From JAWLAT01 sp041395325 (GTDB taxonomy: Bacteria; Pseudomonadota; Gammaproteobacteria; Xanthomonadales; SZUA-5), in contig JAWLAT010000015.1 of assembly GCA_041395325.1 (NCBI GenBank), positions 48,459 through 112,458 on the forward strand: DNA of 64,000 nucleotides, in the 5' to 3' direction. The notes beneath the pieces were generated by a model. That model was not told where the DNA came from. It saw nothing but the letters and a program-made list of their open reading frames with translations, and made no database searches. Below are positions 10,301-17,341 of this stretch, in pieces. Position numbers and translations under genes: made by a program. Position 1 is the first letter of the stretch; each line of letters opens with the position of its first letter.

Positions 10301-12964
10301 GACGATCGACGGGGGACCACCGCTGATCGGCGCCCGCATCGGCACGCTGTATTCGATCAGCTCCAGCGTACCGAAGTCGCCGCCGACGAAGTCACGGATG
10401 CGGAAGGCGGTAACCAGCGAGAAATCCGCCACCGAGCCAGCGAGCACATAGGTGGTCGCGTTGCAGCCGGCGGTGTAGCCCACTTCCGGACGACAGGGGT
10501 TGGGCGTGGTGGTGTATTCGACCACCGGGGTCGATCCACCGGCGCTGTTGCTCTCGACGGTGACCGGACCGGTCAGCACCGGCCGATAGCGCGACTCGCG
10601 GGCGGTGGTTGAAAGGGGTCCGCCCGAGCCGGTGTCGCCCACCAGCGGCAGCAGATCGTAGAGGTAGTAGTCGTCCAGATTCAGATTGCCGGCGTTCTGG
10701 ATGCGCGCGCGGTAGGTGAAATTGCCGCCGTGATCGGTTTGCGCCACACACGGGAAGCGGGTGTAGCCGTCGGCCACCGCACCATAGGTCAGACCGTAGT
10801 CCGGACAGAGGCCGCCCGGCGGCGTGATCATGTCGGTGGGGTCATCGACATTGGGCAGCAGCGGATCGCCCAGGATCCACTTTTCGCCGAGCAACACGGC
10901 AGCGTCGATCACCGTGTAGTTGAGGCTGTTCTGGCACCGCGGCTCGGTGCTGTTGGTATCGGCATCGCGGTCGTCGACGTCGATCACGCTGGTGGTGCCA
11001 CTGCCGCCGCAGGTGAAGGCCGAACCCTGGTGGAAGACCGCCAGCTCGTTGCTATAGGTCGCCGCAGCAGTGCCCGGCAGCACCCGCACACGGATGTCCA
11101 TGTCGGGCATGGCGTTGTTGGCGACGGTGCGGGCAAAGCTGGCCGGGTTGCCGCCGACTGCCGGCGCGCCCGCAAAGGTCACGGCACCGGCTGGTACCAC
11201 CGGATTCCAGGTGAAGCGCACCAGCGTACGGCCACTGCCACCGTAGTTTTCGGTGACCGTCAGATACGGCTGCGCTGCGGCCGGCCCGCTGTAGCTGTAG
11301 GCCTCCCAGCCGACGAATTCCAGATTGGCCGGCAGCAGATCGGCCACCGTGGGATTGACGATGTCACCGGTGGAGTCGTCGCCCAGGTGGTTGAAACTCA
11401 GGCGGAACACCAGCTCGGTGGTGGGCTGGATCTGACCGGATCCGACCCGGGTCTTGTTGATCTGGATGGCCGGGGTCGGCGGTTCGATGTTGATGGTGTC
11501 GCAGGCCGGCCCTTCGGTCTGGGCCGGGCCAGCGCCGGCAGTCAGGCGCACGAAGGCGCAGTTGGTCGCGGTGCCTGCCGGCTCGCCCGGCGGCACCATC
11601 TGGATGATCTGCGGCCGCGTGCCGATGTTGAAGGCGCGCGGCACTTCATTGACGGGACCACCGCCGATGTTGCGGAAGACCCAGCGCACGCAGCGGTCGG
11701 TCGCCGGGAAGGCCGCGCCGGCGTTGAACAGCGTGTTGGCGTTGTTGGCGATCCCCACGCCACCGGCGACCGTCGTGTAGGTGCCAGTGGTGGCACTGCA
11801 GGGCGCCGGCGCCGTCTGCAGATCGGCGACGATCTGGTAGCCGAGCAAGGGATCGCCGGCGGTCCAGGTACCCGATCGAATGCTGACCAGATTGAAGGGT
11901 CCGGCCGTACCGGGCGCGTTCGGTGGCAGCACATCGACGAAGGAGAAGTCGGTCAGCGGCACATTCGAGCCGTTGGTGTTGAAGGTCGGCCGCCAGTTGA
12001 TGTTGGTGAAGCCGGCCGACGGTGCGACGTCGTTGCCGAACTTGCTCGGGTTGGCATTGCCGACCGGTCCGACCAGGGTGTCATTGACCACGGCCGGGCC
12101 GATGCCCAGCGGCGCCTGACCTTGCGGCGTGATCATGCCGTCGGCGGTGTTGACCAGCATGTCGCCCACATTGGCAGCAGGCGGCGGCGGGACCGCAATG
12201 GTCAGGAAGCGGTCGATGCACTGGGTGGTGTTGGCCGCATTGCCGCCGTAGAGCGTGGCCAGATCGACCGCACCCAGGTTCCAGGTCACGGTCGTCGGCG
12301 GACCCAGTGAGACTGTACCGCCACCGGCATCGACGACAGTGGTGCCGGTCGGCAGCGTGTCGACCAGCACCGCGTTGTCCAGATCGACATTGCCCACCCC
12401 GCTGACCGAGCACAGCTGCACTCGATAGGTCACCGGCGCACCTGGCGCGGGCGCTACGCCGGTCGGGTCGATACGTTGCTTGCGCACCTGCCAGTTGGGC
12501 GTACCGGCATTGATGCTGATCGGTGGGGCCGAGGAAGAGACCATCGGATTGGTCACATTGCCGGCCGTCGCATTGGCGGTATTGATGACCCCGGCAGCCG
12601 GATCCTCGCCCAGGCGCACGCGGGTGGTCAGCGTGATCGCCAGGGTGTCGCCGCCGTTGTAGGGGGTCTTGTTGATGCTGTAGCCCGTCCCGCCGCCGGT
12701 AATCGTGCAGCTGACCGAGGGTGGCGCGTTGCAGCTCAGCGCCTCCAGCTGAACCGGCAGCGTGTCGCTGATGTTCAGGTTGCCGCAGCCACCGGTCAGG
12801 TTGTTGCAGGAGGCCGTGACCCGGTAGACCACCGTTGCGCCCGGCGCGAAGGCCGTCGGCGTGGCCGGATTGAGCTCCTTCAGCAACGACTGGTTCTGTG
12901 CCCAGGCGGGCACGGAGGCGAACAGGAACAGAGCCAGCCAGACCGGCACGGCAGCAAGACGCAT
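4319..12964 (-). CDS. Giant secreted DUF11/SdrD_B/GEVED repeat protein with IPTL-CTERM-like tail
   Basis: A 2,881-residue extracellular protein. Start chosen at MRLAAVPVWLALF (12964), which has GGGGA eight bases upstream and begins a clear signal peptide ending AWA; the open frame continues upstream to 13186. Approximate order: signal 1-24; several DUF11-like beta-sandwich domains with cysteine pairs to about 930; an SdrD_B-like domain (LGNLVWRDLDNDGNAENGEP); eight GEVED units at about 1108-2540, each starting DLGDLPD and ending GEVEDY; a second SdrD_B-like domain; another DUF11 domain; an acidic Asp-rich linker; then IPTSPLSLWLL, a hydrophobic helix and RRRS, resembling IPTL-CTERM sorting tails. 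The many DxDxDG-like loops suggest calcium binding. Probable surface or matrix protein; ligand unknown. Confidence 0.92.
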   Translation of the reverse strand: MRLAAVPVWLALFLFASVPAWAQNQSLLKELNPATPTAFAPGATVVYRVTASCNNLTGGCGNLNISDTLPVQLEALSCNAPPSVSCTITGGGTGYSINKTPYNGGDTLAITLTTRVRLGEDPAAGVINTANATAGNVTNPMVSSSAPPISINAGTPNWQVRKQRIDPTGVAPAPGAPVTYRVQLCSVSGVGNVDLDNAVLVDTLPTGTTVVDAGGGTVSLGPPTTVTWNLGAVDLATLYGGNAANTTQCIDRFLTIAVPPPPAANVGDMLVNTADGMITPQGQAPLGIGPAVVNDTLVGPVGNANPSKFGNDVAPSAGFTNINWRPTFNTNGSNVPLTDFSFVDVLPPNAPGTAGPFNLVSIRSGTWTAGDPLLGYQIVADLQTAPAPCSATTGTYTTVAGGVGIANNANTLFNAGAAFPATDRCVRWVFRNIGGGPVNEVPRAFNIGTRPQIIQMVPPGEPAGTATNCAFVRLTAGAGPAQTEGPACDTINIEPPTPAIQINKTRVGSGQIQPTTELVFRLSFNHLGDDSTGDIVNPTVADLLPANLEFVGWEAYSYSGPAAAQPYLTVTENYGGSGRTLVRFTWNPVVPAGAVTFAGAPAVGGNPASFARTVANNAMPDMDIRVRVLPGTAAATYSNELAVFHQGSAFTCGGSGTTSVIDVDDRDADTNSTEPRCQNSLNYTVIDAAVLLGEKWILGDPLLPNVDDPTDMITPPGGLCPDYGLTYGAVADGYTRFPCVAQTDHGGNFTYRARIQNAGNLNLDDYYLYDLLPLVGDTGSGGPLSTTARESRYRPVLTGPVTVESNSAGGSTPVVEYTTTPNPCRPEVGYTAGCNATTYVLAGSVADFSLVTAFRIRDFVGGDFGTLELIEYSVPMRAPISGGPPSIVGNPMIFNPSWNSFAHRAREASAGNNGPLLQVAEPPKVGIILPERYRLGNLVWRDLDNDGNAENGEPGINGVSVSLCRDDDGSAGPSAGDSLVGSVLTSTVGGQPGKYAFDTLLGGADYYLAIADGQPALTGLLSSSNGEEPLPDADVDNNDNGVGPAGASCAGTAIRSGLIQLGLTGLTEPTTELLRVGSATDDDNDGNAVYADGLSNYSVDFGFVPLTDLGDLPDTAAGVGAGNYETLLANGGARHTIVPGLRLGACNDAEINGAPTAAAIGDDVSTSFYTDGACAVPGDDEDGIDQADLDALFVFGPAQFDFTATNLTATAATACGYLDFNADGVFSGAEIVTVSVPAATNNGAFSFNFGTVPVGANGTRYARFRISTDGTPCSTANANGDALSGEVEDYVIVIALPTDLGDLPDAYGTLIGSNGPRHPARPNLQLGACFDAEADGQPGVMALGDDTGPGTFTQGSCAVANDDEDGVQIADLNQQIGAPATLRVDVINNTGVAAQLCGFVDWNGNGNFADTVGGTPESASVAVPNGTAATLLLNFGTVPQQAIIGATYARVRLSTDLGPCSPVGAATDGEVEDYLLTITATDLGDLPDPAYPTLLASNGAVHTIVPGVFLGAGVDAEIDGQPNAAANGDDAAVSDDEDGVVHPGVYGFTVGELIAGRANPVQISASVAGFVNCWYDFDGNGSLLDAGEQVFADQPLAAGANNLSVSVPVTAATQVYLRCRFTTGAGQAGTPTGGAPNGEVEDYVLNVVTADLGDLPDAGAGVGSGNYETLLASGGAEHILRSDGPVFGASVDAEADGQPGANADGDDLSGSDDENGITVADLTFVAGSPATINFTASNPNAAAATACAYVDWNGDGDFADTVGGTPEATSLMVASGAVNAALVFNFGTTPTNAVQDTYARFRISTSACAPNGPQSNGEVEDYVATVLLLDLGDLPDTSAGSGNGDYQTLLANGGPAHVIVAGIQLGTDVDFEADGQPTVIADGDDSAGNTPDDEAAVDQAVLNALFRTGPAQVPVAAMNTGGLGDVYVCGFIDFNADGDFDDGVAGPGGYSESAGPISVADGTAGTVVMLDFGTVPADAILDTYARFRISNDKTCSPVGTAANGEVEDYALNVIPLDLGDLPENGGNWATTLANDGPRHVIFPEIFLGVAEDLEVDGVPSVDADGDDLAGLDDEDGVDITTLRFIAGRTTTVNVTATNTTGAAATLCGYVDLNANDSFEPGELVSANVPDGSNALLVPLDFNVPLSVVTGSSYARFRLSSDGSPCAPNGLALDGEVEDYVVELVELDLGDLPDSAAGTAAGDYQTRSTDNGPSHVIVNGLFLGASVDNEADGQPTTAADGDDLADSDDEDGVADDQLELLAGLNGTINLQATNQSGLGGANVCGFVDFNADGDFADAGETAGPVAVGDGSSAVSVALDFGTVPMNAATETYARFRISTDPGCSPVGEADNGEVEDYALRIARRDLGDLPDGSAGVGVGNYRTLLADNGAAHEIVPGLFMGAGVDQEIDGQPNATATGDDAAGPTPDDEDGVSQADLDALRRGSPANVSVMATNSTGAAARLCGYLDHNRDGDFDDLSEQAETTVPDGSSAQNFVLAFGAVPIDVVDGQTYARFRLQTAPCAPDGLVADGEVEDYVATIGPGEMSLGNLVWEDIDNDGQVGAGEPGIAGVPVELFVDADGNGVPDGAAVATQPTAADGRYLFTELVPRGYLVCITAPATYITSSGTGRRYAPVGPYEPAPDPDNDVNDDDNGSVSGAPTRLCASTVTLSYGQEPTNDGDSDNLSNLSVDFGLLYNFDLALRKTLAPEQAQNVSVGQEVRFLITVYNQGTVAASNVLVTDYIPLGLVLSDPNWTAGPGSTATVTLPGPLAPGQQFSVELVLRVTGEAIVGPLVNLAEITRAEDPNGDVPLDIDSDGDNLPDNDGEPVDDAIGNEDGDEDDSDPATIFINAQPIPTSPLSLWLLAVSLVLLAGGALRRRSTRKI
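5350..9645 (-). repeat. Eight tandem GEVED coding repeats
   Basis: Eight units of about 500-560 bases each encode DLGDLPD, a gap, a D-x-E-x-D-G loop with DDEDG, a strand rich in Ala/Thr with CGYLDFN/CGFVDWN, then ARFRIS and GEVEDY. The DLGDLPD codons lie near 9632, 9063, 8514, 8007, 7470, 6909, 6398 and 5869. Individual units are clearly diverged, for example ENGGNW in unit 6 and different loop lengths, so this is an old array and not a recent expansion. Confidence 0.9.
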
Positions 12965-13040
12965 CGCGATTCCCCAAGCAGTAGTTGATGTCGACATCCG
13001 CTCGTGCGGGCGCGAGTGCCCCGCACAACCCCGACGGACG

Positions 13041-13066
13041 CTCGCCACCATAGCTCGCCACCATAG
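13041..13066. repeat. Two tandem copies of a 13-bp sequence
   Basis: CTCGCCACCATAG occurs twice head to tail in the region between the giant gene and the divergent ampG-like gene. It may be chance or a small regulatory repeat. Nothing else in the roughly 230-base interval is recognisable with confidence. Confidence 0.6.
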
Positions 13067-13194
13067 CCGAAGGCAACGATGGCAATTTAGCGATCGTGAA
13101 AACATTGATGACGTCCGATCGGCGGCGCGCTTCGACCGCTGTGCGACACTGCGGTCCAGCCCGGCTGCGATCATCGCCTTGAACAACCCGCCCC

Positions 13195-14538
13195 GTGAGT
13201 AACTCTCCTGTCACCGGGGCGCTGGCCGCCCGACTGCCCGCCTCCTTCCGCCCCTATCTGGAACGTGGACCGCTGGCAGCGCTGCTGCTGGGCATCTCGT
13301 CGGGTTTTCCTTACGCGATGATCGGCGCCACCTTGACCACCCGGCTGGCACAAGACGGGATCGACAAGAAGGCGGTCACGGCTTTCTCGCTGGCCTTCCT
13401 GGTCTACAACCTGAAGCCGCTGTGGGCCTGGATGGTTGACGGCGTGCGCCTGCCGCTGCTGGGCCGACTCGGTCAGCGGGTGTCCTGGTTGCTGCTGAGC
13501 GCCGCAGCGGTGATCGCCGCCGTGGTGAACCTCGGCCTGGTCGACCCCCAGGCCAGTCTGCTGGCGACCGCCTACGCCGCCGTTCTGGTCGGCGTGGCCG
13601 GCGCCACTTTCGACATCGTCATCGATGCCTACCGCATCGAGTCACTGGAACCACGCCAACTGGGGGTGGGCTCGGGGATGTCCCAATACGGCTGGCGCAT
13701 CGGCGCCGCCGCCGCCGGTGCACTGGCACTGGTTTTGGCGGCCCGTTATGGCTGGGCAGTGGCCTACGCCGCCTGCGCCAGTTTTGTGTTGCCAGCCGTC
13801 GTGGCCGGGCTGTGGCTGGGCGAGCCACCGCGACACCAGTCGCGCGAACGCAGCCCTGGCGTGCAGGCAGCGCTGCTGACCATCATCGAGCCGCTGATCG
13901 AGTTCTTCCGACGCCGGGGTGCCTGGCTGGTGCTGCTGTTCATCCTGCTGCACAAGATCGGCGACACATTGGCCAATTTGAGTCTGCGGCTGCTGTTCAA
14001 CGATCAGGGCTACAGCAACGACGAGATTGCCTTTTACGACGTGGGCTTCGGCTTCTGGGCCTTCCTGGTCGGCATCTTCGTCGGGGGCCTGCTGTACACG
14101 CGGATGGGCATGCACCGCTCCGTGCTGCTGAGTCTGGTGCTGATGGCGGTATCCAACCTCAGCTTCGCCGGACTGGCGCTGGTCGGCCATTCCAACCCGC
14201 TGATGGCCGCCTCGATGTGCTTCGAGAACTTCGCCAGCGGCGTGGGCGGCGTGACCGTGGTCGCCTATTTCTCATCCCTGTGCAATCTGCAGTTCACCGC
14301 CAGCCAGTACGCGCTGATTTCCGCAGCTGCCAGCGTGGTCGGCCGGTTTCTGGCCGGAACCACCACCGGCGCGATGATCGAGTCCTTCGGCTATGTGCCG
14401 TTCTACCTGCTGACAACCGTCGTGGCCCTGCCTGGCATCGCGCTGTACTGGATGCTCTATCGGCGCGGGATCGGTGGCGTGGCCGAGGCTAATGGCGCTG
14501 GGGGCGCTGGGGGCGCTGGGGGCGCTGAGGCACGGTAA
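13195..14538 (+). CDS. ampG: AmpG-like major facilitator permease
   Basis: The 447-residue protein has about twelve hydrophobic segments and the AmpG-type N-terminal region (GISSGFPYAMIGATL, then LAFLVYNLKPLWAWMVDGV) and DIVIDAYRIE in the first half. AmpG imports anhydromuropeptides from the periplasm for cell-wall recycling. The start is GTG at 13195; no earlier start is likely because upstream sequence belongs to the divergent promoter region. The C-terminus ends in a Gly-Ala-rich tail encoded by a 9-bp tandem repeat. The family also includes other sugar or muropeptide carriers, so the exact substrate is inferred. Confidence 0.85.
   Translation: MSNSPVTGALAARLPASFRPYLERGPLAALLLGISSGFPYAMIGATLTTRLAQDGIDKKAVTAFSLAFLVYNLKPLWAWMVDGVRLPLLGRLGQRVSWLLLSAAAVIAAVVNLGLVDPQASLLATAYAAVLVGVAGATFDIVIDAYRIESLEPRQLGVGSGMSQYGWRIGAAAAGALALVLAARYGWAVAYAACASFVLPAVVAGLWLGEPPRHQSRERSPGVQAALLTIIEPLIEFFRRRGAWLVLLFILLHKIGDTLANLSLRLLFNDQGYSNDEIAFYDVGFGFWAFLVGIFVGGLLYTRMGMHRSVLLSLVLMAVSNLSFAGLALVGHSNPLMAASMCFENFASGVGGVTVVAYFSSLCNLQFTASQYALISAAASVVGRFLAGTTTGAMIESFGYVPFYLLTTVVALPGIALYWMLYRRGIGGVAEANGAGGAGGAGGAEAR
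14494..14529 (+). repeat. 9-bp tandem repeat in the 3' end of the ampG-like gene
   Basis: Four copies of GGCGCTGGG (the last ends GAG) encode repeated Gly-Ala-Gly. Because the unit is a multiple of three, copy changes would alter the tail length and leave the frame intact. Confidence 0.8.
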
Positions 14539-14548
14539 CGAGTCACTC

Positions 14549-14590
14549 GCGCCGCAGGCGCTTTGGAGTGCGGCGCAACGCGCCGCTTTC
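14549..14590 (+). repeat. REP-type palindrome, copy 1
   Basis: The sequence contains a small hairpin (GCGCCGCAGGCGC), then TTT, then GGAG followed by an imperfect palindrome (TGCGGCGCAACGCGCCGC). GGAG or GTAG plus hairpin is the classic head of REP elements. It sits just downstream of the transposase stop and matches copy 2 at all but about one position. Confidence 0.85.
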
Positions 14591-14616
14591 ACGTGTCAGC
14601 ACCAAGCGATGCAAGC

Positions 14617-15162
14617 TCAATAGTCGTCCTCGATCCGCAGCCGATCAATCGGAAACGAATACACCGTCTTGACTCGTGCCGGCCGCGCCCGGCTCCGAAA
14701 CTCCGCCGCGCTACACCATGGATAGTCCTTCGCGTCCGCCACCAGGCCGTGCTTGACCGGGTTCTCGTGCACATAGTGCAACCGTGCGAGATAGCTGCGC
14801 TCGTAGCTCAACCGAGTGTCCCAGTAGTTGTGCCAGACCTGCCGTCCGGGCGCCTGATCGAGCTTGTTGATCCAGCGCGCCGAACGCCGATGAAATTCAC
14901 TCAGAAATGGTCGCAGTGAATTGGCGTGGTCCATCGCCTTGGGAGAGTGACCGACGAAGTGGTAGTGATTGGCGAACACGGCCCAGGCTTCGAGCCGCCA
15001 CTCATGCTTGGCCGCGTAGCGGAGCAGGCCGCGGCACAGCTGCGTCAATCGCTCCTTGCCCTGGAAGTAGGCCACCTTGCTCACTGTCGCGGCAGTGACC
15101 ATGTAGACGCCGCCTTCGCTCAATCGGTGAGCGGGCGCGTGCGCCCAGTCTTGCTTCGCCAT
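14617..15162 (-). CDS. REP-associated tyrosine transposase (RAYT)
   Basis: Y1/HUH single-strand transposase of the IS200-related RAYT class, about 181 residues from MAKQDWAHAPAHRL. Visible landmarks are GGVYMVTAAT near the start, the HUH metal motif in FANHYHF, WHNYWDTRLSYERSYLARL and the catalytic-Tyr helix YVHENPVKHGL, then YPWCSA and a C-terminal SFPIDRLRIEDDY. RAYTs act on REP palindromes, and REP-type hairpins lie on both sides of this gene. An alternative start is 15198; the open frame continues upstream but that part is antisense to REP and xthA sequence. It looks intact. Confidence 0.9.
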   Translation of the reverse strand: MAKQDWAHAPAHRLSEGGVYMVTAATVSKVAYFQGKERLTQLCRGLLRYAAKHEWRLEAWAVFANHYHFVGHSPKAMDHANSLRPFLSEFHRRSARWINKLDQAPGRQVWHNYWDTRLSYERSYLARLHYVHENPVKHGLVADAKDYPWCSAAEFRSRARPARVKTVYSFPIDRLRIEDDY

Positions 15163-15310
15163 CTCGCCCTGCGCTGATCGTCTCGCCGAGGCCAGCATCT
15201 GGCGAACTTCCGCGACAGGCAAGCGCTTCGGTCGCAAAGAACGAAAGCGGTAGCCGCAGCATCTGTGAGCGCTTGTGACCTCGCGACCGTCAGGGCCAGC
15301 AGCGTCCCTT

Positions 15311-15352
15311 GCGCCGCAGGCGCTTTGGAGTGCGGCGCATCGCGCCGCTTTC
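15311..15352 (+). repeat. REP-type palindrome, copy 2
   Basis: Same organisation as copy 1: GCGCCGCAGGCGC hairpin, TTTGGAG, then TGCGGCGCATCGCGCCGC. It is in the same orientation as copy 1 and differs by a single A/T change in the loop. Confidence 0.85.
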
Positions 15353-15420
15353 GGCCTCGCGCTGGATTCGACGCGCGAAGTCCGAGTCCACATGTTCGGC
15401 ATTGACGGGCATCGAAAAGC

Positions 15421-15461
15421 AAAGCGGCGATGCTCGCCGCACTCCAAAGCGCCTTCGGCGC
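15421..15461 (-). repeat. REP-type palindrome, copy 3 (inverted)
   Basis: Read on the minus strand it gives GCGCCGAAGGCGC, TTTGGAG and TGCGGCGAGCATCGCCGC. It is the same element as copies 1 and 2 with compensating changes in the loop and stem. Its inverted orientation relative to copy 2 makes a BIME-like pair upstream of the transposase. Confidence 0.85.
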
Positions 15462-15515
15462 ATGGTCTTCGGCCGAGTGCCGAAGGATCGGCCCTGTAGC
15501 GCGTGTGACGGTCGC

Positions 15516-16328
15516 TCAGCCCCGCTCGCCCGCCACACCCGCCTGGCGTGCGCGCAGTCGCGGCAAGCTGTAGTCGACGGTGTAGGGCGCGTGGTCGGAG
15601 AAGCGTTGATCGCGGTAGATCGAGACGGCCTTGACGCTGTCGGCGAGGTTGGCGCTGAGGATCTGGTAGTCGATGCGCCAACCCACGTCGTTGTCCCAGG
15701 CGCGGCCGCGATTGCTCCACCAGGTGTAGGCGGCCTTGTCCGGTTCCAGCAGGCGGAAGCTGTCACGCCAATGCCCGGCGAAGAGCTGGTCCATCCAGGC
15801 TCGCTCCTCGGGCAGGAAGCCCGAGTTCTTCTGGTTCGAACGCCAATTCTTCAGGTCGATCGCGCGGTGGGCGATGTTGATGTCGCCGCAGATGATCACG
15901 CGCCGACCGCTGTCGGCCAGTTGCTGCAGATGCGCGCCCAGCCACTCCAGTGATTCGAACTTGAAGCCCTGGCGGGCCTCGCTGGAGGAACCGGACGGCA
16001 GGTACAACGAGACCACTGACAGGTCGTCCCAGCGGGCTTCCAGCCAACGACCCTCGGCGTCGAAGTCAGCCACGCCAATGCCGCGGATCAGCTCGTCCGG
16101 CCGGCGTCGACAGTACAGGGCCACACCGCTGTAGCCGGGTCGATGCGAGTCCTCGAAGTAGGCGTCCATCTCGGCCATCAGGAAGCCACCGTGCTTGCCA
16201 CGCACGTCGGCGTGAGCGCGGGTTTCCTGCAGACAGATGACATCGGCATCGGCGGCGGACAGCCAGTCGAAGACGCCCTTGCTGGCCGCCGAACGCAGCC
16301 CGTTGCAATTCAGAGTGATGATGCGCAT
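15516..16328 (-). CDS. xthA: Exodeoxyribonuclease III
   Basis: AP endonuclease and 3'-5' exonuclease of base excision repair, 270 residues from MRIITLNCNGLRSA. All exonuclease III/APE1 motifs are visible: the Asn of LNCNG, the metal-binding Glu of LQETRAH, the catalytic GDINIAH (Asp and Asn), WRIDYQ, and the terminal SDHAPYTVDY with the catalytic Asp-His pair. The start is well defined because upstream in-frame sequence is unrelated. It is transcribed away from the RAYT region and followed by REP palindromes. Confidence 0.95.
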   Translation of the reverse strand: MRIITLNCNGLRSAASKGVFDWLSAADADVICLQETRAHADVRGKHGGFLMAEMDAYFEDSHRPGYSGVALYCRRRPDELIRGIGVADFDAEGRWLEARWDDLSVVSLYLPSGSSSEARQGFKFESLEWLGAHLQQLADSGRRVIICGDINIAHRAIDLKNWRSNQKNSGFLPEERAWMDQLFAGHWRDSFRLLEPDKAAYTWWSNRGRAWDNDVGWRIDYQILSANLADSVKAVSIYRDQRFSDHAPYTVDYSLPRLRARQAGVAGERG

Positions 16329-16401
16329 GGGCGCGGAGCTTAGCGACTCGCTGGCGGGATGGACAGGCGCGACCGCGCCGCTGTCGCATGCCTGTCTGCT
16401 T

Positions 16402-17268
16402 TCAGGCCGCTTCGGCCTGGGCCAGCCAGGCCTTGGGGGAATGCCCGACGCGCGCGCCGAAGACCCGTGCCAGTGCCGAGGCATTGGCATAGCCCACGTC
16501 CAGCGCCACCGACTTGGCCGGCCGCCCCTGGCGCAGCAGACGCATCGCCAGCGCGACGCGCCAATCGGCCAGATAATCGCCGGGGGTACTGCCGACCACC
16601 GCGCGGAAGTGCGCAGCAAAGCGGGCCCGCGACATGCCGCAGCGGCTGGCCAGTTCGGCCAGTGACCAGGGCCTGGCTGGCTCTTCGTGGATGGCCACCA
16701 GCGCATGCAGCAGTTTCGGATCGGCCAGGCCAGCCAGACTGCCGCCCTCGACCAGTTGTTCGGTCATCACGTGGCGAAGCAGATGCAGGATCAACAGCTC
16801 GCTGAGCCGGTCCAGCGCCGCCTGACGACCACAGTACTGGGCGAAGGCCTCGGCGAACAGCAAATCCAGCAGCGCCGCCAGACCCGGCAAACGCTCCAGG
16901 TCGATCGCCAGCATGTCCGGCAGACTGGCCACCAGCGGATTGCCGACGCCGGCGCCAAAGTCGACCGAGGCACAGAGCAGGTCGACCGGTTCATCGGGCG
17001 CCGTCAGCAGCTGATGCGGCGCGCGCCCGGCGAAGTAGAGCAGGCAAGGCCGATCGAAATGCTGCTCCTCGCCCTGGCCGTGCGTCACGCGCAGCCGACC
17101 GCTGCGCAACAGGTGCAGATGGCCGACGTGACCGGCCGGGTCGAAGCTGGCCATGCCGCAGAGGCTGCCGGTGTGGAACACCCGGGCGCGCAGGTCAAAG
17201 CGCGCCAGGATCGCGGAGAGACGGTCGGGGGTGGGAGACATGCTCATTTTGAGACGATCCGTATTCAT
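16402..17268 (-). CDS. AraC-family transcriptional regulator
   Basis: The 289-residue protein has an N-terminal cupin-like ligand domain (with RVFHTGSLCG and a His-rich GHLHLLRSGRL strand) and a C-terminal pair of helix-turn-helix motifs, SLAELASRCGMSRARFAAHF and SVALDVGYANASALARVF, the AraC signature. Starts at 17268, 17247 or 17241 are all possible; none has a strong ribosome site. It is divergent from an AhpD-like gene plus thioredoxin, so it probably controls them, responding to an unknown small molecule or redox signal. Confidence 0.88.
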   Translation of the reverse strand: MNTDRLKMSMSPTPDRLSAILARFDLRARVFHTGSLCGMASFDPAGHVGHLHLLRSGRLRVTHGQGEEQHFDRPCLLYFAGRAPHQLLTAPDEPVDLLCASVDFGAGVGNPLVASLPDMLAIDLERLPGLAALLDLLFAEAFAQYCGRQAALDRLSELLILHLLRHVMTEQLVEGGSLAGLADPKLLHALVAIHEEPARPWSLAELASRCGMSRARFAAHFRAVVGSTPGDYLADWRVALAMRLLRQGRPAKSVALDVGYANASALARVFGARVGHSPKAWLAQAEAA

Positions 17269-17341
17269 TGATGGATGATTCGTGCCCAATCGTACCTCAT
17301 GCATCCCTAAGCTGTGTCCACCCCAACACAAGGAGCCTGAC

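Larger units (their letters stand above)
15199..15515. other. Non-coding REP region between the RAYT gene and xthA
   Basis: This 317-base stretch has no convincing gene. It holds one direct and one inverted REP-type palindrome about 70 bases apart, forming a BIME-like pair, and presumably the RAYT promoter. The spacer between the palindromes is not repeated elsewhere in the window. Confidence 0.7.

Noticed and set aside
15199..15720. Upstream extension of the RAYT frame to 367 residues
   Set aside because: It runs antisense through REP palindromes and the end of xthA. RAYT proteins start near the DWAHAPAHRL motif.
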